Shown: piece by piece, positions 9,171 to 19,164 of the stretch
Position numbering within the stretch: position 1 is the first letter of the stretch
How the letters are laid out: each line of letters starts with the position of its first letter
DNA from: Acidobacteriota bacterium
Lineage (GTDB): Bacteria > Acidobacteriota > Terriglobia > Acidiferrales > UBA7541
Assembly: GCA_003223255.1 (NCBI GenBank)
Contig: QHYJ01000060.1
Coordinates: 1-48,483, forward strand
Direction of reading: 5' to 3'
DNA: 48,483 nt
Notes under the pieces: model-generated
Database searches by the model: none
Told to the model about the DNA's origin: nothing
What the model saw: the letters and a program-made list of their open reading frames with translations, nothing else
Position numbers and translations under genes: made by a program

Positions 9171-10200
9171 TCTGAGAGGATCGCGCTACGAGGATCCCCA
9201 GAAGCGCAAGGCGTTTTTCAACCAAGTGATAGAACGCTTCGAGGGTATGCCCGGAGTGGTTTCCGCCAGTGTTTTCACAACTCCACCGCTAAGCAACGGC
9301 GAGACGATGTGGTGGGAGTTCACCATCAGTGGCAAGCCTGCTCGCGAGCATGAACACCACGCCATGCTGCAGACGGTTAGTCGAAGCTTTTTCCGGGCCG
9401 TGGGGCTCAATCTTCTGGAGGGCCGCGGATTTACCGAGGGCGACCGCGAATCCTCGATCCCTGTTGCGATCATCAGCGAGAAGCTGGCAAAGATGTATTG
9501 GCCGGGCGAGAGCCCGATTGGCCAGCACATAAAACTTGGCTCGCCCAATTCGGATCAGCCGTGGCTCACGGTGGTGGGCGTAGTGAACAACGTCGAATAC
9601 GATTGGACCGATAACGCGCCTGAAAAAGCGATCTATGTGCCTTATCGCCAGTCTCCCCCCGTCTTTACTTACCTCGCGGTGCGCACAAATGGCGATGCGC
9701 ATAAGTTGGCTGCGAGTATCGGTCATGAGTTAGCGTCTATTGACCCCGTGCTAACCGCATCTGATGCGCGGACGCTCGAACGTCTGCTCTTCGGGTCGCT
9801 GGGCGGACTCTTCGAAATCGGCGGGTTGATGACCGTGCTAGGAATGATTGGTCTGTGCGTTGCGGTGGTCGGCGTGTATGGAGTCATGGGCTACGTGGTG
9901 GGACAACGAACGCAGGAGCTCGGAATTCGCATGGTCCTCGGCGCCAGTCGACGTGCTGTTTTGAGACACGTACTGGGGCATGGGATTTGGCTCACGCTCA
10001 TCGGAGTGGGGGTCGGATTGACCGGTGCAATCGTTCTGACGCGACTGGTTTCAAGCTTTTTCTTCGGCGTTGAGCCAACGGATGCTGTCACCTTCCTGAC
10101 CGTCACTTTGCTGCTAGCATTCGCGGCTTTTGTGGCTTGTTATATTCCTGCGCGGCAGGCGATGAAGGTCGATCCGATGGTGGCGCTGCGGCACGAATGA
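9115..10200 (+). pseudogene. MacB/FtsX-type duplicated permease (ADOP) 1, C-terminal part
   Basis: Continues the preceding permease in another frame from GLANMLGDARSYG onwards (frame open from 9103). It contains the second MacB-like periplasmic domain (residues 15-220) and the terminal FtsX core with the GYVVGQRTQELGIRMVLGAS signature and four expected membrane helices, ending PARQAMKVDPMVALRHE, the standard end of the family. An internal ATG at 9115 could in principle start a separate polypeptide, but no ribosome binding site is seen. Known function of related permeases: the membrane part of MacAB-like efflux or lipoprotein-handling systems; no ATPase is encoded nearby. Confidence 0.8.
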
Positions 10201-10260
10201 GGTAGGAAAAGGAAGTAAAGGACGCAGAACTGTTTGGGGATGCCAAGGTAGGAGCGTGTA

Positions 10261-10815
10261 ATGTTCAGTGATTTGTGGTTCCAGGTGCGGGCGGTGTTTC
10301 GCCGTAAGTCGGTGGAAACGGAATTGGATGACGAACTGCGGTTTCATTTGCAGCGGCAGGCTGAGAAATACGTGCGGAGCGGATTGAGCCGCGAAGAGGC
10401 GACGTGGCGAGCCAGGGTGGAGTTTGGGGGAATTGAAGCGGCGAAAGAGGAGTGCAGCGAGGCGCGCGGGGTGCGTTTCATCGAGACGCTGGCGCGCGAT
10501 ATTCGTTACAGCCTCCGGATGCTGAGAAGCAATCCCGGCTTCTCCATCGTCGCAATACCCACGCTAGCCCTCGGGATTGGCGCAAACACGGCCATCTTCC
10601 AATTGCTGGATGCCGTTCGTTTGCGCAACCTGCCGGTTCCGAATCCGCAAGAACTCGCTGCGGTGCGCATCGTTGGCGGTAATCGCGGCATGGGCATCAA
10701 TCAAGACTACGGGGATTTGACGCGGCCGCTGTGGGAGGAAATCCACGACAAACAGCAGGCGTTTTCAGGCATCTTCGCGTGGAGCACGGCGTCGAGTTCC
10801 GGGGGCGATTGTTAA
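10261..10815 (+). pseudogene. Duplicated permease (ADOP) 2, N-terminal part
   Basis: A second permease starts 60 bases after the first and is clearly its paralogue: the leader [21 protein letters not shown] and the first helix [23 protein letters not shown] match closely. The frame breaks near 10790 after GIFAWSTAS, where about 30 residues normally joining the first periplasmic strand to the VLGxxPxxGRxL segment are absent. The remainder resumes in another frame. The frame terminates at TAA 10813-10815. The deletion is roughly 100 bases and shifts the frame. Confidence 0.8.
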
Positions 10816-12854
10816 TGCCGGGAGATGAAGGGCCCTGCCCCATGACGTACGGAGTGGCCAGCTATTCCTATTGGCAAAGAGAACTCGGAGGCCGCGATCC
10901 CGCGGAAGGCATCAAGCTGATTGTCGACAATTTCCCTATAGAGATCGTCGGTGTGACCCCGCCGGAGTTCTTCGGCATGGTGGTTGGGGACAGTTTCGAC
11001 ATTGCGCTTCCGTTTTGCCTGCCCCCGGACGGTTTGCGCCGCGACATCTTCGAGGTGGCCGTGATGGGACGCCTAAGGCCCGGATGGAACCTTAAGCGGG
11101 CTTCCGCTCAACTCGACGCCCTCAGCCCTGGCCTCTTCGAGGCTACCGCTCCTCCCGGGCGCGATACGCAGAGCACGGAAATGTACAAACATTTTCGCTT
11201 GGCAGCCTATCCCGCTTCCCGAGGGGCCAGTTCTTTAGGTGAAACGGACTATACCTCTCTCTGGTTGCTTTTGGGAATCACCGGGCTTGTGCTGCTGATT
11301 GCCTGCGCCAATCTTGCGAACCTCATGCTCGTGCGTGGCAGCACGCGCGAACGTGAAATGGCCGTGCGGCTCGCGCTCGGAGCGCCGCGCTGGCGGCTGA
11401 TTCAGCAACTCCTTTCCGAAGGTGTGCTCTTAGCGGGGGGTGGATCTCTTTTAGGGATCGTGCTGGCGGGGGTGTTTAGCAGGAGTCTTGTGCTGCTCTT
11501 CACGACGGAGGAGAGGGTCCCTTTGCTGGACCTTCTCACGACGGACTGGCGCGTCCTTTCATTTGTCGTGGCGGTTGGGCTCCTGACCTGCATTATCTTT
11601 GCGCTTGCGCCGGCGTTGCGGTCATCGGGCATGCAGCCAGGCGCCGCGCTGAAAGCAGGTAGTGGCGGAACCACGGCGGACCGCAGCCGCTTTTCCTTAC
11701 AGCGGTTCATGGTTGTGTTCCAGGTATCCGTCTCCCTGGTGTTGCTGGTGGGCGCGCTTCTGTTTGTGCGCAGTTTTCGCAACTTAGTGAAGGTAGATCC
11801 CGGCATGCGCGAGCATGGCATCACCGTGGCGTTTCTCGGCTATTGGCAATCCCCATTGGCTAAGGAGCGCTGGGCGGACTTTCAGAGCGAGTTGCTGGAA
11901 GAAGTGCAAGCGGTTCCGGGCGTGTTGAGCGCCGCAACGACCACGCGGGTCCCCCTGGACGGAGGCAGTTGGGAGCATGGCGTTCGCGTTGGTTCGATAC
12001 AGGCTATGTCGAAATTTACTTGGGTGAGTCCGGACTACTTTGCGACCATGGGGATTCCGGTGGTCAAAGGCCGCGGGTTCATGAAAGACGACACAGCCAC
12101 ATCGCCCCGCGTTGCACTTGTGAACCAGACGTTTGTCCGCAGGTTTTTGGCGGGCGCGAATCCCATTGGCCAAACCTTGCTGACGAGCCCGGAGCCGGAC
12201 TACCCTGCAACCAGGTATGAAATTGTGGGAGTAATTCCGGATACTCGCTACAAAGATTTGCGCACGGAAACGCCACCGATGACCTTTGCGCCCGCTACGC
12301 AATTCCCGGGGCAAGGTCCGTGGTGCCACGTCATCATCTATTCGAATCTTCCTCCGGCCACGATCATGGCCACAGTGAAACGTTTCCTGGCAGAAAAGCA
12401 TCCCGATGTCGTCGCCGAGTTCAGCGACTTTCAAAAACAGATTCTCGATGGACTGGTGACCGAGCGCGTCATGGCCATGCTCTCCGGATTCTTCGGCGCG
12501 CTCGCGGTCCTGCTTGCGACCATCGGGCTGTACGGTGTCATCTCGTATATCGTAGTGATGCGGCGCAACGAGATTGGCATTCGCATGGCCCTGGGCGCCA
12601 GCCGAGGGAGCGTCGTGAGTCTCGTCTTGCGACAAACCGTGTTTTTGCTGGCCACGGGTGTGGCCATTGGGGTGGTCCTCGCGTTGGCCGCTTCGCGCAG
12701 TGCAGGTTCGCTGCTCTACGGTCTTCGCCCCAATGATCCGTGGACCTTCCTTGGGGCCAGCGGCCTTCTGATTGCTGTTGCGTTCGTGGCCAGCTTCGTG
12801 CCAGCGAGCCGAGCTTCTCACCTCGACCCGGTAGTCGCACTGCGGTACGAATGA
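10731..12854 (+). pseudogene. Duplicated permease (ADOP) 2, remaining part
   Basis: Carries the rest of permease 2; family-like sequence begins about 10800 with [12 protein letters not shown]. It includes the first FtsX core (NLANLMLVRGSTREREMAVRLALGAP), the second MacB-like periplasmic domain (about residues 370-580) and the final FtsX core (IVVMRRNEIGIRMALGASRG), ending PASRASHLDPVVALRYE. The part upstream of 10800 in this frame is a shadow of the N-terminal fragment. The ATG at 10814 could restart translation, but the product would lack the first membrane helix, so a working permease is unlikely. Confidence 0.8.
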
Positions 12855-12866
12855 GCAAGGTACAGT

Positions 12867-12897
12867 TTGAAAAAAACGTAGATGAGAGTGGTATAGT
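12867..12897 (+). promoter_or_regulatory. Possible sigma-70-type promoter upstream of the propeller gene
   Basis: TTGAAA (12867-12872) and TATAGT (12892-12897) are separated by 19 bases, slightly longer than optimal, in the 179-base gap before the secreted propeller gene. The assignment rests on consensus similarity only. Confidence 0.3.
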
Positions 12898-13033
12898 GCG
12901 CGCCGGCGTGCAAAGCCGTTGCCTGGTGTAGTGCGCGAAACGGATTGAGCCCGCGCGGCGTCTATCCCTTTGCGAGTGACGGACAGAGTGGTTGCACGTC
13001 TATCGTCTGCAAGATTCTTCGGGGAGATAAGCA

Positions 13034-16000
13034 ATGAGTGGTCTAAAGAAGCATGCGGTTTTTTCCGTTTTCTTGCTGCTAGCGAGCCTCGCGGGGCTGA
13101 AGCAAGTTTCACTTCAGGCGCAAACGCTGGACGAGAAAGCGTTGAAGGGCATGAAGTGGCGGCAGATTGGGCCCTTTCGCGGCGGGCGCGCGCTGGCCGT
13201 GACGGGAGTGGCGGGTGATCCGGAGACTTATTACTTCGGCGCTGTGGCGGGCGGCGTGTGGAAGACGCAAAACGGCGGGCTGACATGGACGCCGATGACG
13301 GACAAAACCGGAATCGTGTCCATTGGCGCACTCGCCGTGGCGCCTTCCGATCCGAATGTGATTTACGTTGGTACGGGCGAATCGTGCATTCGCGGAAATA
13401 TTTCCTATGGAGACGGAATGTACAAGTCCGCGGACGGCGGAAAGACGTGGGTACGTATCGGGCTGGAGGATACGCAGCACATCGCGAGAATTGTGGTGCA
13501 TCCGCAGAATCCGGACATTGTGTACGTGGCGGCGCTGGGGCATGCTTACGCGCCGAACGAGTGGCGCGGAGTGTTTCGTTCGAACGACGGCGGCAAGACG
13601 TGGCAGAAAGTGTTGTACAAGGACAACAAGACGGGCGCGATCGATCTGGTGTTCGACCCGAACAATCCGCACATTCTGTTTGCGGCGCTGTGGGAAGCGC
13701 AACGCACCCCGTGGAGTTTGACGAGCGGCGGTCCAGGCAGCGGGTTGTATCGTTCTGGCGACGATGGTGCGACATGGAGGCGTCTCGAAGGGCATGGACT
13801 GCCGAGCGGCGCGCTCGGGCGCATCGGCGTGTCGGTGTCCGGGGCGGATGGGAACCGCGTGTACGCGATCATCGAAGCGGAAAAGGGCGGAATCTACCGG
13901 AGCGAGGATGGCGGCGAAAGCTGGCATCTCATTAATCAGGATCACCGCTTCACGCAGCGCGCTTGGTATTTTCATCACATTTTTGCGGATCCGAAGAGTG
14001 CGGACACGGTGTATGTGCTGAACACGGGAGTTTCGCGCTCGACCGACGGAGGAAAGAGTTTTGAGGCGATTCGCGCGCCGCATGGGGACAATCATGGGCT
14101 GTGGATCGATCCGACGCATCCGCAATGGATGATTCTTTCGAATGATGGCGGAGCTACGGTTTCGCACGACGGTGGGAAGAGTTGGACGACGGAAGCGAAT
14201 CAGCCGACGGCGCAGTTCTACCACGTGGCCGCGGACAACGCCGTGCCATACAAGGTGTACGGCGCGCAACAGGACAATTCCACCGTGGCCATTGCAAGCC
14301 GCAGTGATGGTTTCGCGATTGACCGGCCGGATTGGTATGACGTGGGCGGAGGCGAGTCGGGATATGTGGTCCCGGACCCGCGCAATTGGCAGGTGGTGTA
14401 CGCCGGCTCGTACGATGGATTAATTACGCGCTTCGACAAATCGAATGGGCAGGAACAGGACATTTCTTCATGCCCGCTGAATCCGATGGGAGCCGGCGCA
14501 GCGGAACTGAAGCATCGCTTCCAGTGGACGGCGCCGATTCTGATTTCGCCGAACGATCCCAACACTCTGTATCACGGCGGGGAGGCGGTTTTCAAGACAA
14601 CGGATGGCGGAATGAGTTGGGCGGCCATCAGCGGCGACTTGACAAGAAATGACAAGAGCAAGCAGCAGTCGTCCGGCGGGCCGCTGACGCAGGACAACAC
14701 CAGCGTCGAGTATTACGACACGGTGTTTACAATCGCGGAGTCTCCCGCGGAGAAAGGAGTGATCTGGGCAGGCACTGACGACGGGCTGGTGCAAGTGACG
14801 CGCGATGCAGGGCAGCACTGGACGAACGTCACCTCGAAGGAATTCGGCGAGTGGAGCTTGGTGAGCCTGATTGATGCATCTCCTCACGCGGCCGGTACGG
14901 CGTACGTCGCGATTGACCGGCACAAGCTCGACGATTACAAGCCCTATGCGTTCAAGACGACAGATTATGGAAAGAGTTGGACCAAGATTACGACGGGGTT
15001 GCCAGAAAACAGCTATGTGCACGCGGTGAAGGAAGATCCCAAGAGAAAGGGGCTGCTGTTCGCGGGCACGGAAAACGGCATCTACGTTTCGTTTGACGAT
15101 GGAGGGCATTGGCAATCGCTGAGGCTAAATTTACCCACGACGCCGATTCACGACCTGACAGTGAAGAACGACGACCTAATCGTCGCGACGCACGGGCGGG
15201 CGTTCTGGATTCTGGACGACATTGCGCCACTGCGGCAGATGAACGCTACAACCTTGAGCGAGGACGCCCATCTTTATCAGCCGGCTGCGGCGATCCGATA
15301 TCGCGGCCCGGGTTTTGCGTTGCCGGCAACGGTTCCCGTAGGCGCAAACCCTCCGAGCGGCGTCATCATTGATTATTTCCTGAAGAGCGCCCCTAAAGAC
15401 GCGGTCGAGCTACAGATTCTCGACGGGAAAGGCAGCGTGGTGCGGAAACTGTCGAGCAAGAAAGCAGCGGAGGGCGCTTCGCCGGAGGAAGAAGAATTCG
15501 GCATCTCACGGCCAAGTGAAAAATTGCCTGCGGAAGAAGGGCTCAACCGGTTTGTTTGGGACATGCGGGGTGAGGCTCCGGCGCGCGTGCCCGGAGCGGT
15601 GAGCTGGGGCGGGCGGCCGACCGGGGTGTTAGTAGTGCCCGGTACTTACCAGATCAAATTGACCGTTGGGGGCAAGTCGCTCACGACTTCAGCGGAAGTT
15701 CAAAAAGATCCTCGTGTGAACGTATCGCCAGCGGACCTGGAGAAGCAGTACGAACTGGCGATGCGCATTCGCGACCGGGTCAATGCTGGACACGAAGCCG
15801 TGAACCAAATTCGCAGCGTCCGCGAGCAGCTTGACGGATTGAAGAAGCGCCTGAGCGGAGATACGGGAGCAAAAGCCGTGTTGGACTCGGCAGACGCGTT
15901 GAAGAAGAAGATCGACGCAGTGGAAGAAAAGATCATCCAGCCCAAATCCAAGAGCGGCGAAGACCCGCTGAATTACCCGATTCAAGTGACAGACCAGTTG

Positions 16001-16216
16001 ATGGCACTGCAAGGAACCGTAGAAAGCGCGGATGCCGCGCCTACGGCGCAGTCCAATGCGGTGTTCGACGAGCTGAATGGAAGACTGGAGACGCAATTGA
16101 CGGCTTGGCGAGAGATTCAGTCGAAAGATCTGTTGGCCCTGAATGAGTTGATGAAGAAGAACAACGTGGAAGCGATTGCTCCGGCAGCGGAGAAAACCAA
16201 AGTCGCGTCCGAGTGA
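13034..16216 (+). CDS. Secreted sortilin/VPS10-like Asp-box (BNR) repeat protein
   Basis: A 1060-residue exported protein. Residues 1-34 form a signal peptide (KHAVFSVFLLLASLAG then LQAQ). The bulk is a beta-propeller with about eleven Asp-box repeats of the S-x-D-x-G-x-x-W type, for example SADGGKTW, SNDGGKTW, SEDGGESW, SHDGGKSW, TTDGGMSW and TTDYGKSW. A FlgD-like beta-sandwich follows (about residues 780-910, with GLNRFVWDMRG and VPGTYQIKL) and then a charged, probably coiled-coil tail. Proteins of this plan are common in Acidobacteriota and Bacteroidota and are annotated as glycosyl hydrolases by fold; catalytic residues cannot be assigned, so the substrate is unknown. The gene appears monocistronic and is undamaged, unlike the permeases before it. 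Confidence 0.85.
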   Translation: MSGLKKHAVFSVFLLLASLAGLKQVSLQAQTLDEKALKGMKWRQIGPFRGGRALAVTGVAGDPETYYFGAVAGGVWKTQNGGLTWTPMTDKTGIVSIGALAVAPSDPNVIYVGTGESCIRGNISYGDGMYKSADGGKTWVRIGLEDTQHIARIVVHPQNPDIVYVAALGHAYAPNEWRGVFRSNDGGKTWQKVLYKDNKTGAIDLVFDPNNPHILFAALWEAQRTPWSLTSGGPGSGLYRSGDDGATWRRLEGHGLPSGALGRIGVSVSGADGNRVYAIIEAEKGGIYRSEDGGESWHLINQDHRFTQRAWYFHHIFADPKSADTVYVLNTGVSRSTDGGKSFEAIRAPHGDNHGLWIDPTHPQWMILSNDGGATVSHDGGKSWTTEANQPTAQFYHVAADNAVPYKVYGAQQDNSTVAIASRSDGFAIDRPDWYDVGGGESGYVVPDPRNWQVVYAGSYDGLITRFDKSNGQEQDISSCPLNPMGAGAAELKHRFQWTAPILISPNDPNTLYHGGEAVFKTTDGGMSWAAISGDLTRNDKSKQQSSGGPLTQDNTSVEYYDTVFTIAESPAEKGVIWAGTDDGLVQVTRDAGQHWTNVTSKEFGEWSLVSLIDASPHAAGTAYVAIDRHKLDDYKPYAFKTTDYGKSWTKITTGLPENSYVHAVKEDPKRKGLLFAGTENGIYVSFDDGGHWQSLRLNLPTTPIHDLTVKNDDLIVATHGRAFWILDDIAPLRQMNATTLSEDAHLYQPAAAIRYRGPGFALPATVPVGANPPSGVIIDYFLKSAPKDAVELQILDGKGSVVRKLSSKKAAEGASPEEEEFGISRPSEKLPAEEGLNRFVWDMRGEAPARVPGAVSWGGRPTGVLVVPGTYQIKLTVGGKSLTTSAEVQKDPRVNVSPADLEKQYELAMRIRDRVNAGHEAVNQIRSVREQLDGLKKRLSGDTGAKAVLDSADALKKKIDAVEEKIIQPKSKSGEDPLNYPIQVTDQLMALQGTVESADAAPTAQSNAVFDELNGRLETQLTAWREIQSKDLLALNELMKKNNVEAIAPAAEKTKVASE

Positions 16217-16234
16217 GGGACGTCCGTGGCGTGG

Positions 16235-16606
16235 TCACGAACCTTGAGAAGCGGGACGCTTTGAGTACTTCCATTCCAACAGGAACGCGACGCCCGTTCC
16301 GACAAGCAGTAGTGACCATACCAAATTGACGTTCACGCGAGTGACACGGAGGCTGCCCATCAGGAAGAGAATCGCTGTGAGGAAGAACAGCGGTCCGGTG
16401 ATCACACAGTGAAACGAGCGATTTCTCAGCCAGTTGGCTACGCAACCTATCCCTGCTGCAAAAAGAATGGTGGAGGCGGAGTTCCAATGCAGAGGGTACC
16501 AATAGATGCCGGCTACACCCAAGACTCCCCACGCAATCAAGGAAGCGGCGAACCAGTAGCACATTGCCGCTGGTGAAGCGCAGCAGGTTGTTCTGCTCTC
16601 TGTCAC
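16235..16606 (-). CDS. Hypothetical four-helix membrane protein
   Basis: A 123-residue protein with four hydrophobic segments (about residues 17-35, 44-57, 68-84 and 92-108) connected by short loops, and a basic C-terminus (LEWKYSKRPASQGS). No family was recognised. It lies convergent to the propeller gene with an 18-base gap and 112 bases downstream of the sigma factor gene in the same orientation, so it could be the last gene of that transcript. An overlapping frame on the same strand (16041-16562) lacks such regular hydrophobicity and was judged a shadow. Confidence 0.55.
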   Translation of the reverse strand: MTESRTTCCASPAAMCYWFAASLIAWGVLGVAGIYWYPLHWNSASTILFAAGIGCVANWLRNRSFHCVITGPLFFLTAILFLMGSLRVTRVNVNLVWSLLLVGTGVAFLLEWKYSKRPASQGS

Positions 16607-16718
16607 GTCAGTGGCCTGCGGCGAGTCTGTGAGAGGTCTCCTGTCGGGAATAACTCGCTGAGGTTACACCTTGGAGTATAGTCCAGAGTCAAGCTTTTGC
16701 CCTCTGGTTGAAAGAGGG

Positions 16719-17984
16719 CTAATTGCGCGAGCAGGCGGCGGCGCGGTTGAGAAGCAACTCGCGCTCGCGGGCGTTCTGTGTAAGTGTTGCAGCACGCTCG
16801 AATTCCGCCTGAGCTTCCGTGAAGCGGCCAAGCTTGAAGAGAAAGTCGCCGCGGACGCTTGGCAGGAGGTGGTAGGCCTTGAGGGAGGGCTCGGAGGTAA
16901 GCTTATCGATGAGTTCGAGGCCCGCGGCCGGGCCGAACGCCATGGCCACCGCTACTGCACGATTTAGTTCGACGACCGGAGACGGCGTAAGCTGCGCCAA
17001 CGCGTCGTAAAGCGCGACGATGCGGTGCCAGTCCGTTTCGGAAGCCGTGTTTGCGCGCGCGTGGCATGCAGCGATGGCGGCTTGCAAGGTGTAAGGGCCC
17101 GGAGCTCCGCCCAGTTTCTCCGCACGTTCGAGCGCGGCGAGACCTCGACGGATGAGAAGTTGGTCCCAGCGGGAACGATCTTGATCGAGCAGCAAGATGG
17201 GTTCGCCGTGCGGCCCGGAACGGGCGGGCAGCCGCGAAGCCTGAATTTCCATCAGCGCGACAAGGCCGTGAACCTCGGGCTCCTCTGGCGCAAGCTCCGC
17301 CAGGATGCGGCCGAGACGCAGTGCATCTTCGCAGAGCGCGGGCCGCATCCAGTCTTCACCGGCGGTCGCGGAGTAACCTTCATTGAAAATGAGATAGATG
17401 ACTTCGAGTACAGACGACAAACGTGCGGCAAGGTCTGGACCGCGGGGAACCTCAAAGGGAACGCGTGCTTCGGTGAGCGCGCGCTTGGCGCGGACAATGC
17501 GTTGCGCGACCGTCGGTTCGGGAACGAGGAAGGCGCGAGCGATTTCCTGCGTGGTGAGCCCGCCAAGCAAACGAAGAGTGAGCGCGACGCGCGCTTCGGT
17601 GGAAAGGACTGGGTGGCAAGACACGAATACGAGACGAAGCAGGTCGTCGCTGATTTCGTGATCCTCGGGAACGTTGAAGTTCGCCACGGCCAGATCTTGC
17701 TGCACCTTGAGCTCGCGACCAAGTTCTTCGTGCTTGCGCTCAAGGAGCTTGTTGCGGCGAAAAAGGTCGATGGCCCGATGCTTCGCGGTGGCCATCAGCC
17801 AGGCGCCGGGGTTGTCCGGAATGCCGGATTCGGGCCACCGCTCGAGCGCGACAACGAGAGCGTCCTGCGCAAGCTCCTCGGCCAAGCCCACATCGCGGAC
17901 AATGCGAGCGAGGCCGGCGATGAGCCTGGCCGATTCGATCCTCCAAACGGCATCGATCACGCGATGAGTATCGGTAGTCGACAC
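16719..17984 (-). CDS. ECF42-type RNA polymerase sigma factor with C-terminal extension
   Basis: A 421-residue sigma factor. Region 2 is at the N-terminus (VWRIESARLIAGLARIVRD, AQDALVVALERWP, AWLMATAKHRAIDLFRR) and region 4 near residues 115-170 (LTLRLLGGLTTQEIARAFL then VAQRIVRAKRAL). The long C-terminal part beginning with YLIFNEGYSA is the TPR-like extension (DUF6596) that defines ECF42 proteins; they have no anti-sigma factor and are encoded beside YCII/DGPF proteins, exactly as here. The start is GTG (17982-17984); the gene is 83 bases downstream of the VOC gene. Five elements upstream of neighbouring genes fit its expected promoter. The signal that activates ECF42 factors is not known. 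Confidence 0.9.
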   Translation of the reverse strand: MSTTDTHRVIDAVWRIESARLIAGLARIVRDVGLAEELAQDALVVALERWPESGIPDNPGAWLMATAKHRAIDLFRRNKLLERKHEELGRELKVQQDLAVANFNVPEDHEISDDLLRLVFVSCHPVLSTEARVALTLRLLGGLTTQEIARAFLVPEPTVAQRIVRAKRALTEARVPFEVPRGPDLAARLSSVLEVIYLIFNEGYSATAGEDWMRPALCEDALRLGRILAELAPEEPEVHGLVALMEIQASRLPARSGPHGEPILLLDQDRSRWDQLLIRRGLAALERAEKLGGAPGPYTLQAAIAACHARANTASETDWHRIVALYDALAQLTPSPVVELNRAVAVAMAFGPAAGLELIDKLTSEPSLKAYHLLPSVRGDFLFKLGRFTEAQAEFERAATLTQNARERELLLNRAAACSRN

Positions 17985-18067
17985 GGCTACCCATCACACC
18001 ATCTTCAATTCGTAGATGCAAGCCAAGCCCGGACGGAAACTCCGGGAACCCAGGATTTCGTGTCGGA

Positions 18068-18535
18068 TCAGGGTTGGTTGTAAGCCCTCTTCAAGGTCGC
18101 AAGGTCAATTTTCTTCATTTGAAGCATGGCATCCATAACCCTCTTTGCCTTGTTCGGGTTGGGGTCACCTAGCATCTCGCTCAGGGCCTTGGGAATGATC
18201 TGCCAGGACAATCCAAATCTGTCCTTGAGCCAGCCGCAGCGGCTTTCCTCTCCCCCTTCCAAGAGCTTGCCCCAGTAGGTGTCCACCTCTTCCTGTGTCT
18301 CGCAATTCACAACGAATGATATGGCTTCGGTGAATTTGAACAGAGGACCGCCATTCAACGCGGTGAACTCTTGCCCGTCCAAAGTAAACGCCACTGTCAT
18401 TACCCTGCCTTCGGGCCCGGCTTCGCCGTAGCGAACCACCTCAAGGATCTTTGAATTCTTGAAGATGGAGGTATAGAAATTCGCAGCCTCCTCGGCTTGC
18501 GTGTCAAACCACAAGAATGGGCTGATCTTCGGCAT
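18068..18535 (-). CDS. VOC family protein, PhnB/3-demethylubiquinone methyltransferase-like
   Basis: A 155-residue protein of the PhnB-like branch of the vicinal oxygen chelate fold: [23 protein letters not shown] opens the domain, [15 protein letters not shown] follows, and [16 protein letters not shown] closes it, with the C-terminal helix ending [11 protein letters not shown]. The family is annotated after 3-demethylubiquinone 3-methyltransferase, but these small proteins lack a methyltransferase domain and their role is unknown. AGGGAG precedes the start. It lies between a YCII gene and the sigma factor gene; no separate TGTCGA element is seen in the 135-base gap upstream, so it is probably transcribed with the YCII gene. 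Confidence 0.85.
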   Translation of the reverse strand: MPKISPFLWFDTQAEEAANFYTSIFKNSKILEVVRYGEAGPEGRVMTVAFTLDGQEFTALNGGPLFKFTEAISFVVNCETQEEVDTYWGKLLEGGEESRCGWLKDRFGLSWQIIPKALSEMLGDPNPNKAKRVMDAMLQMKKIDLATLKRAYNQP

Positions 18536-18670
18536 GGCTGTCTCCCTATTTTGCTGCCGGTGCTACCAGTTGGCCTTCGGCAGTTTGGTCAGGCTTGCCG
18601 TTGAAGGCGGGAAACCCCTCATGGGACTGCCAAGCCTGCTAATGAAATTGTCCCGCCAAAGGAAACGGAA

Positions 18671-19036
18671 TCAGGAATTCACCGCGGCGGTTGCGCAGGT
18701 GTCCGCCTCGTAAATCTGGCGAAGCTCGCATTCACCATCACCTGCAACCTGGAGGAACTTCCTGGTCAGTTCGATGGCTTCTTCCTTGGAGTTCACTTTC
18801 AGGATGGCGAAGCCAGCGACCAGCTCTTTGGACTCCGTGAAGGGGCCGTCCGTCACAGTCTGCTTGCCGTTGGAGGAGCGGACGCGCGCCCCAAGCTTGC
18901 TGGGCAGGCAGCCTTCCGTGCCAACCAACCATCCGGCCTTAAAGCCTTCCTCGACCAGTTTGCCCATCGTGGCCATTTCCTCCTGCGAAGGAGGAGCGCT
19001 TCTTTCTTTCGTCTTATAGATGCTCAAGAATCGCAT
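18671..19036 (-). CDS. YCII-related (DGPF) domain protein
   Basis: A 121-residue YCII/DGPF protein. It starts MRFLSIYKTKE, continues with a helix (MATMGKLVEEGFKAGWLV), and carries the signature TDGPFTESKELVAGFAIL near residues 62-80, then the EEAIELTRKFL helix and a C-terminal Arg-rich strand (ECELRQIY). The fold is a ferredoxin-like dimer; the enzymatic role of the DGPF group is undetermined. AAAGGAG stands before the ATG and an ECF42-type promoter lies 91 bases upstream. It is the first gene of a probable YCII-VOC-sigma transcript. Confidence 0.88.
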   Translation of the reverse strand: MRFLSIYKTKERSAPPSQEEMATMGKLVEEGFKAGWLVGTEGCLPSKLGARVRSSNGKQTVTDGPFTESKELVAGFAILKVNSKEEAIELTRKFLQVAGDGECELRQIYEADTCATAAVNS

Positions 19037-19126
19037 TGTGTTTCTCTCCTTTTATTTTTGAATTTCGTGCAAACTCATCTGATGTTGCGAGCTTCAGACC
19101 GGCTGTCAATTCCCGTTTCTACAGTT

Positions 19127-19155
19127 ACGACGAGCGACGTTCCGCAATATCGACA
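19127..19155 (-). promoter_or_regulatory. ECF42-type promoter of the first YCII gene
   Basis: Reading leftward, TGTCGA (19155-19150) is followed after 17 bases by CGTCGT (19132-19127). TGTCGA at -35 with CG(A/T)C at -10 is, to my recollection, the motif described for ECF42 sigma factors. The same element with the same spacing occurs four more times in this cluster. Confidence 0.75.
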
Positions 19156-19164
19156 AACGGTTTT

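Noticed and set aside
11784-13775. A 663-codon reverse-strand open frame
   Set aside because: It is antisense to permease 2 and the start of the propeller gene, has low-complexity Arg/Pro/Ser composition and no family features; the forward frames are clearly coding.
13109-14269. A 386-codon reverse-strand frame
   Set aside because: Antisense shadow of the Asp-box protein; its composition follows the codon pattern of the forward gene.
17974-17984. TGTCGA at the start of the sigma factor gene as an ECF42 promoter
   Set aside because: It coincides with the GTG-TCG-AC start codons and no CG(A/T)C lies 17 bases on in the reading direction, so autoregulation through it is not supported.
17025-18083. 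A 352-codon forward frame over the sigma factor
   Set aside because: Antisense to an unmistakable ECF42 sigma factor, with no domain of its own.
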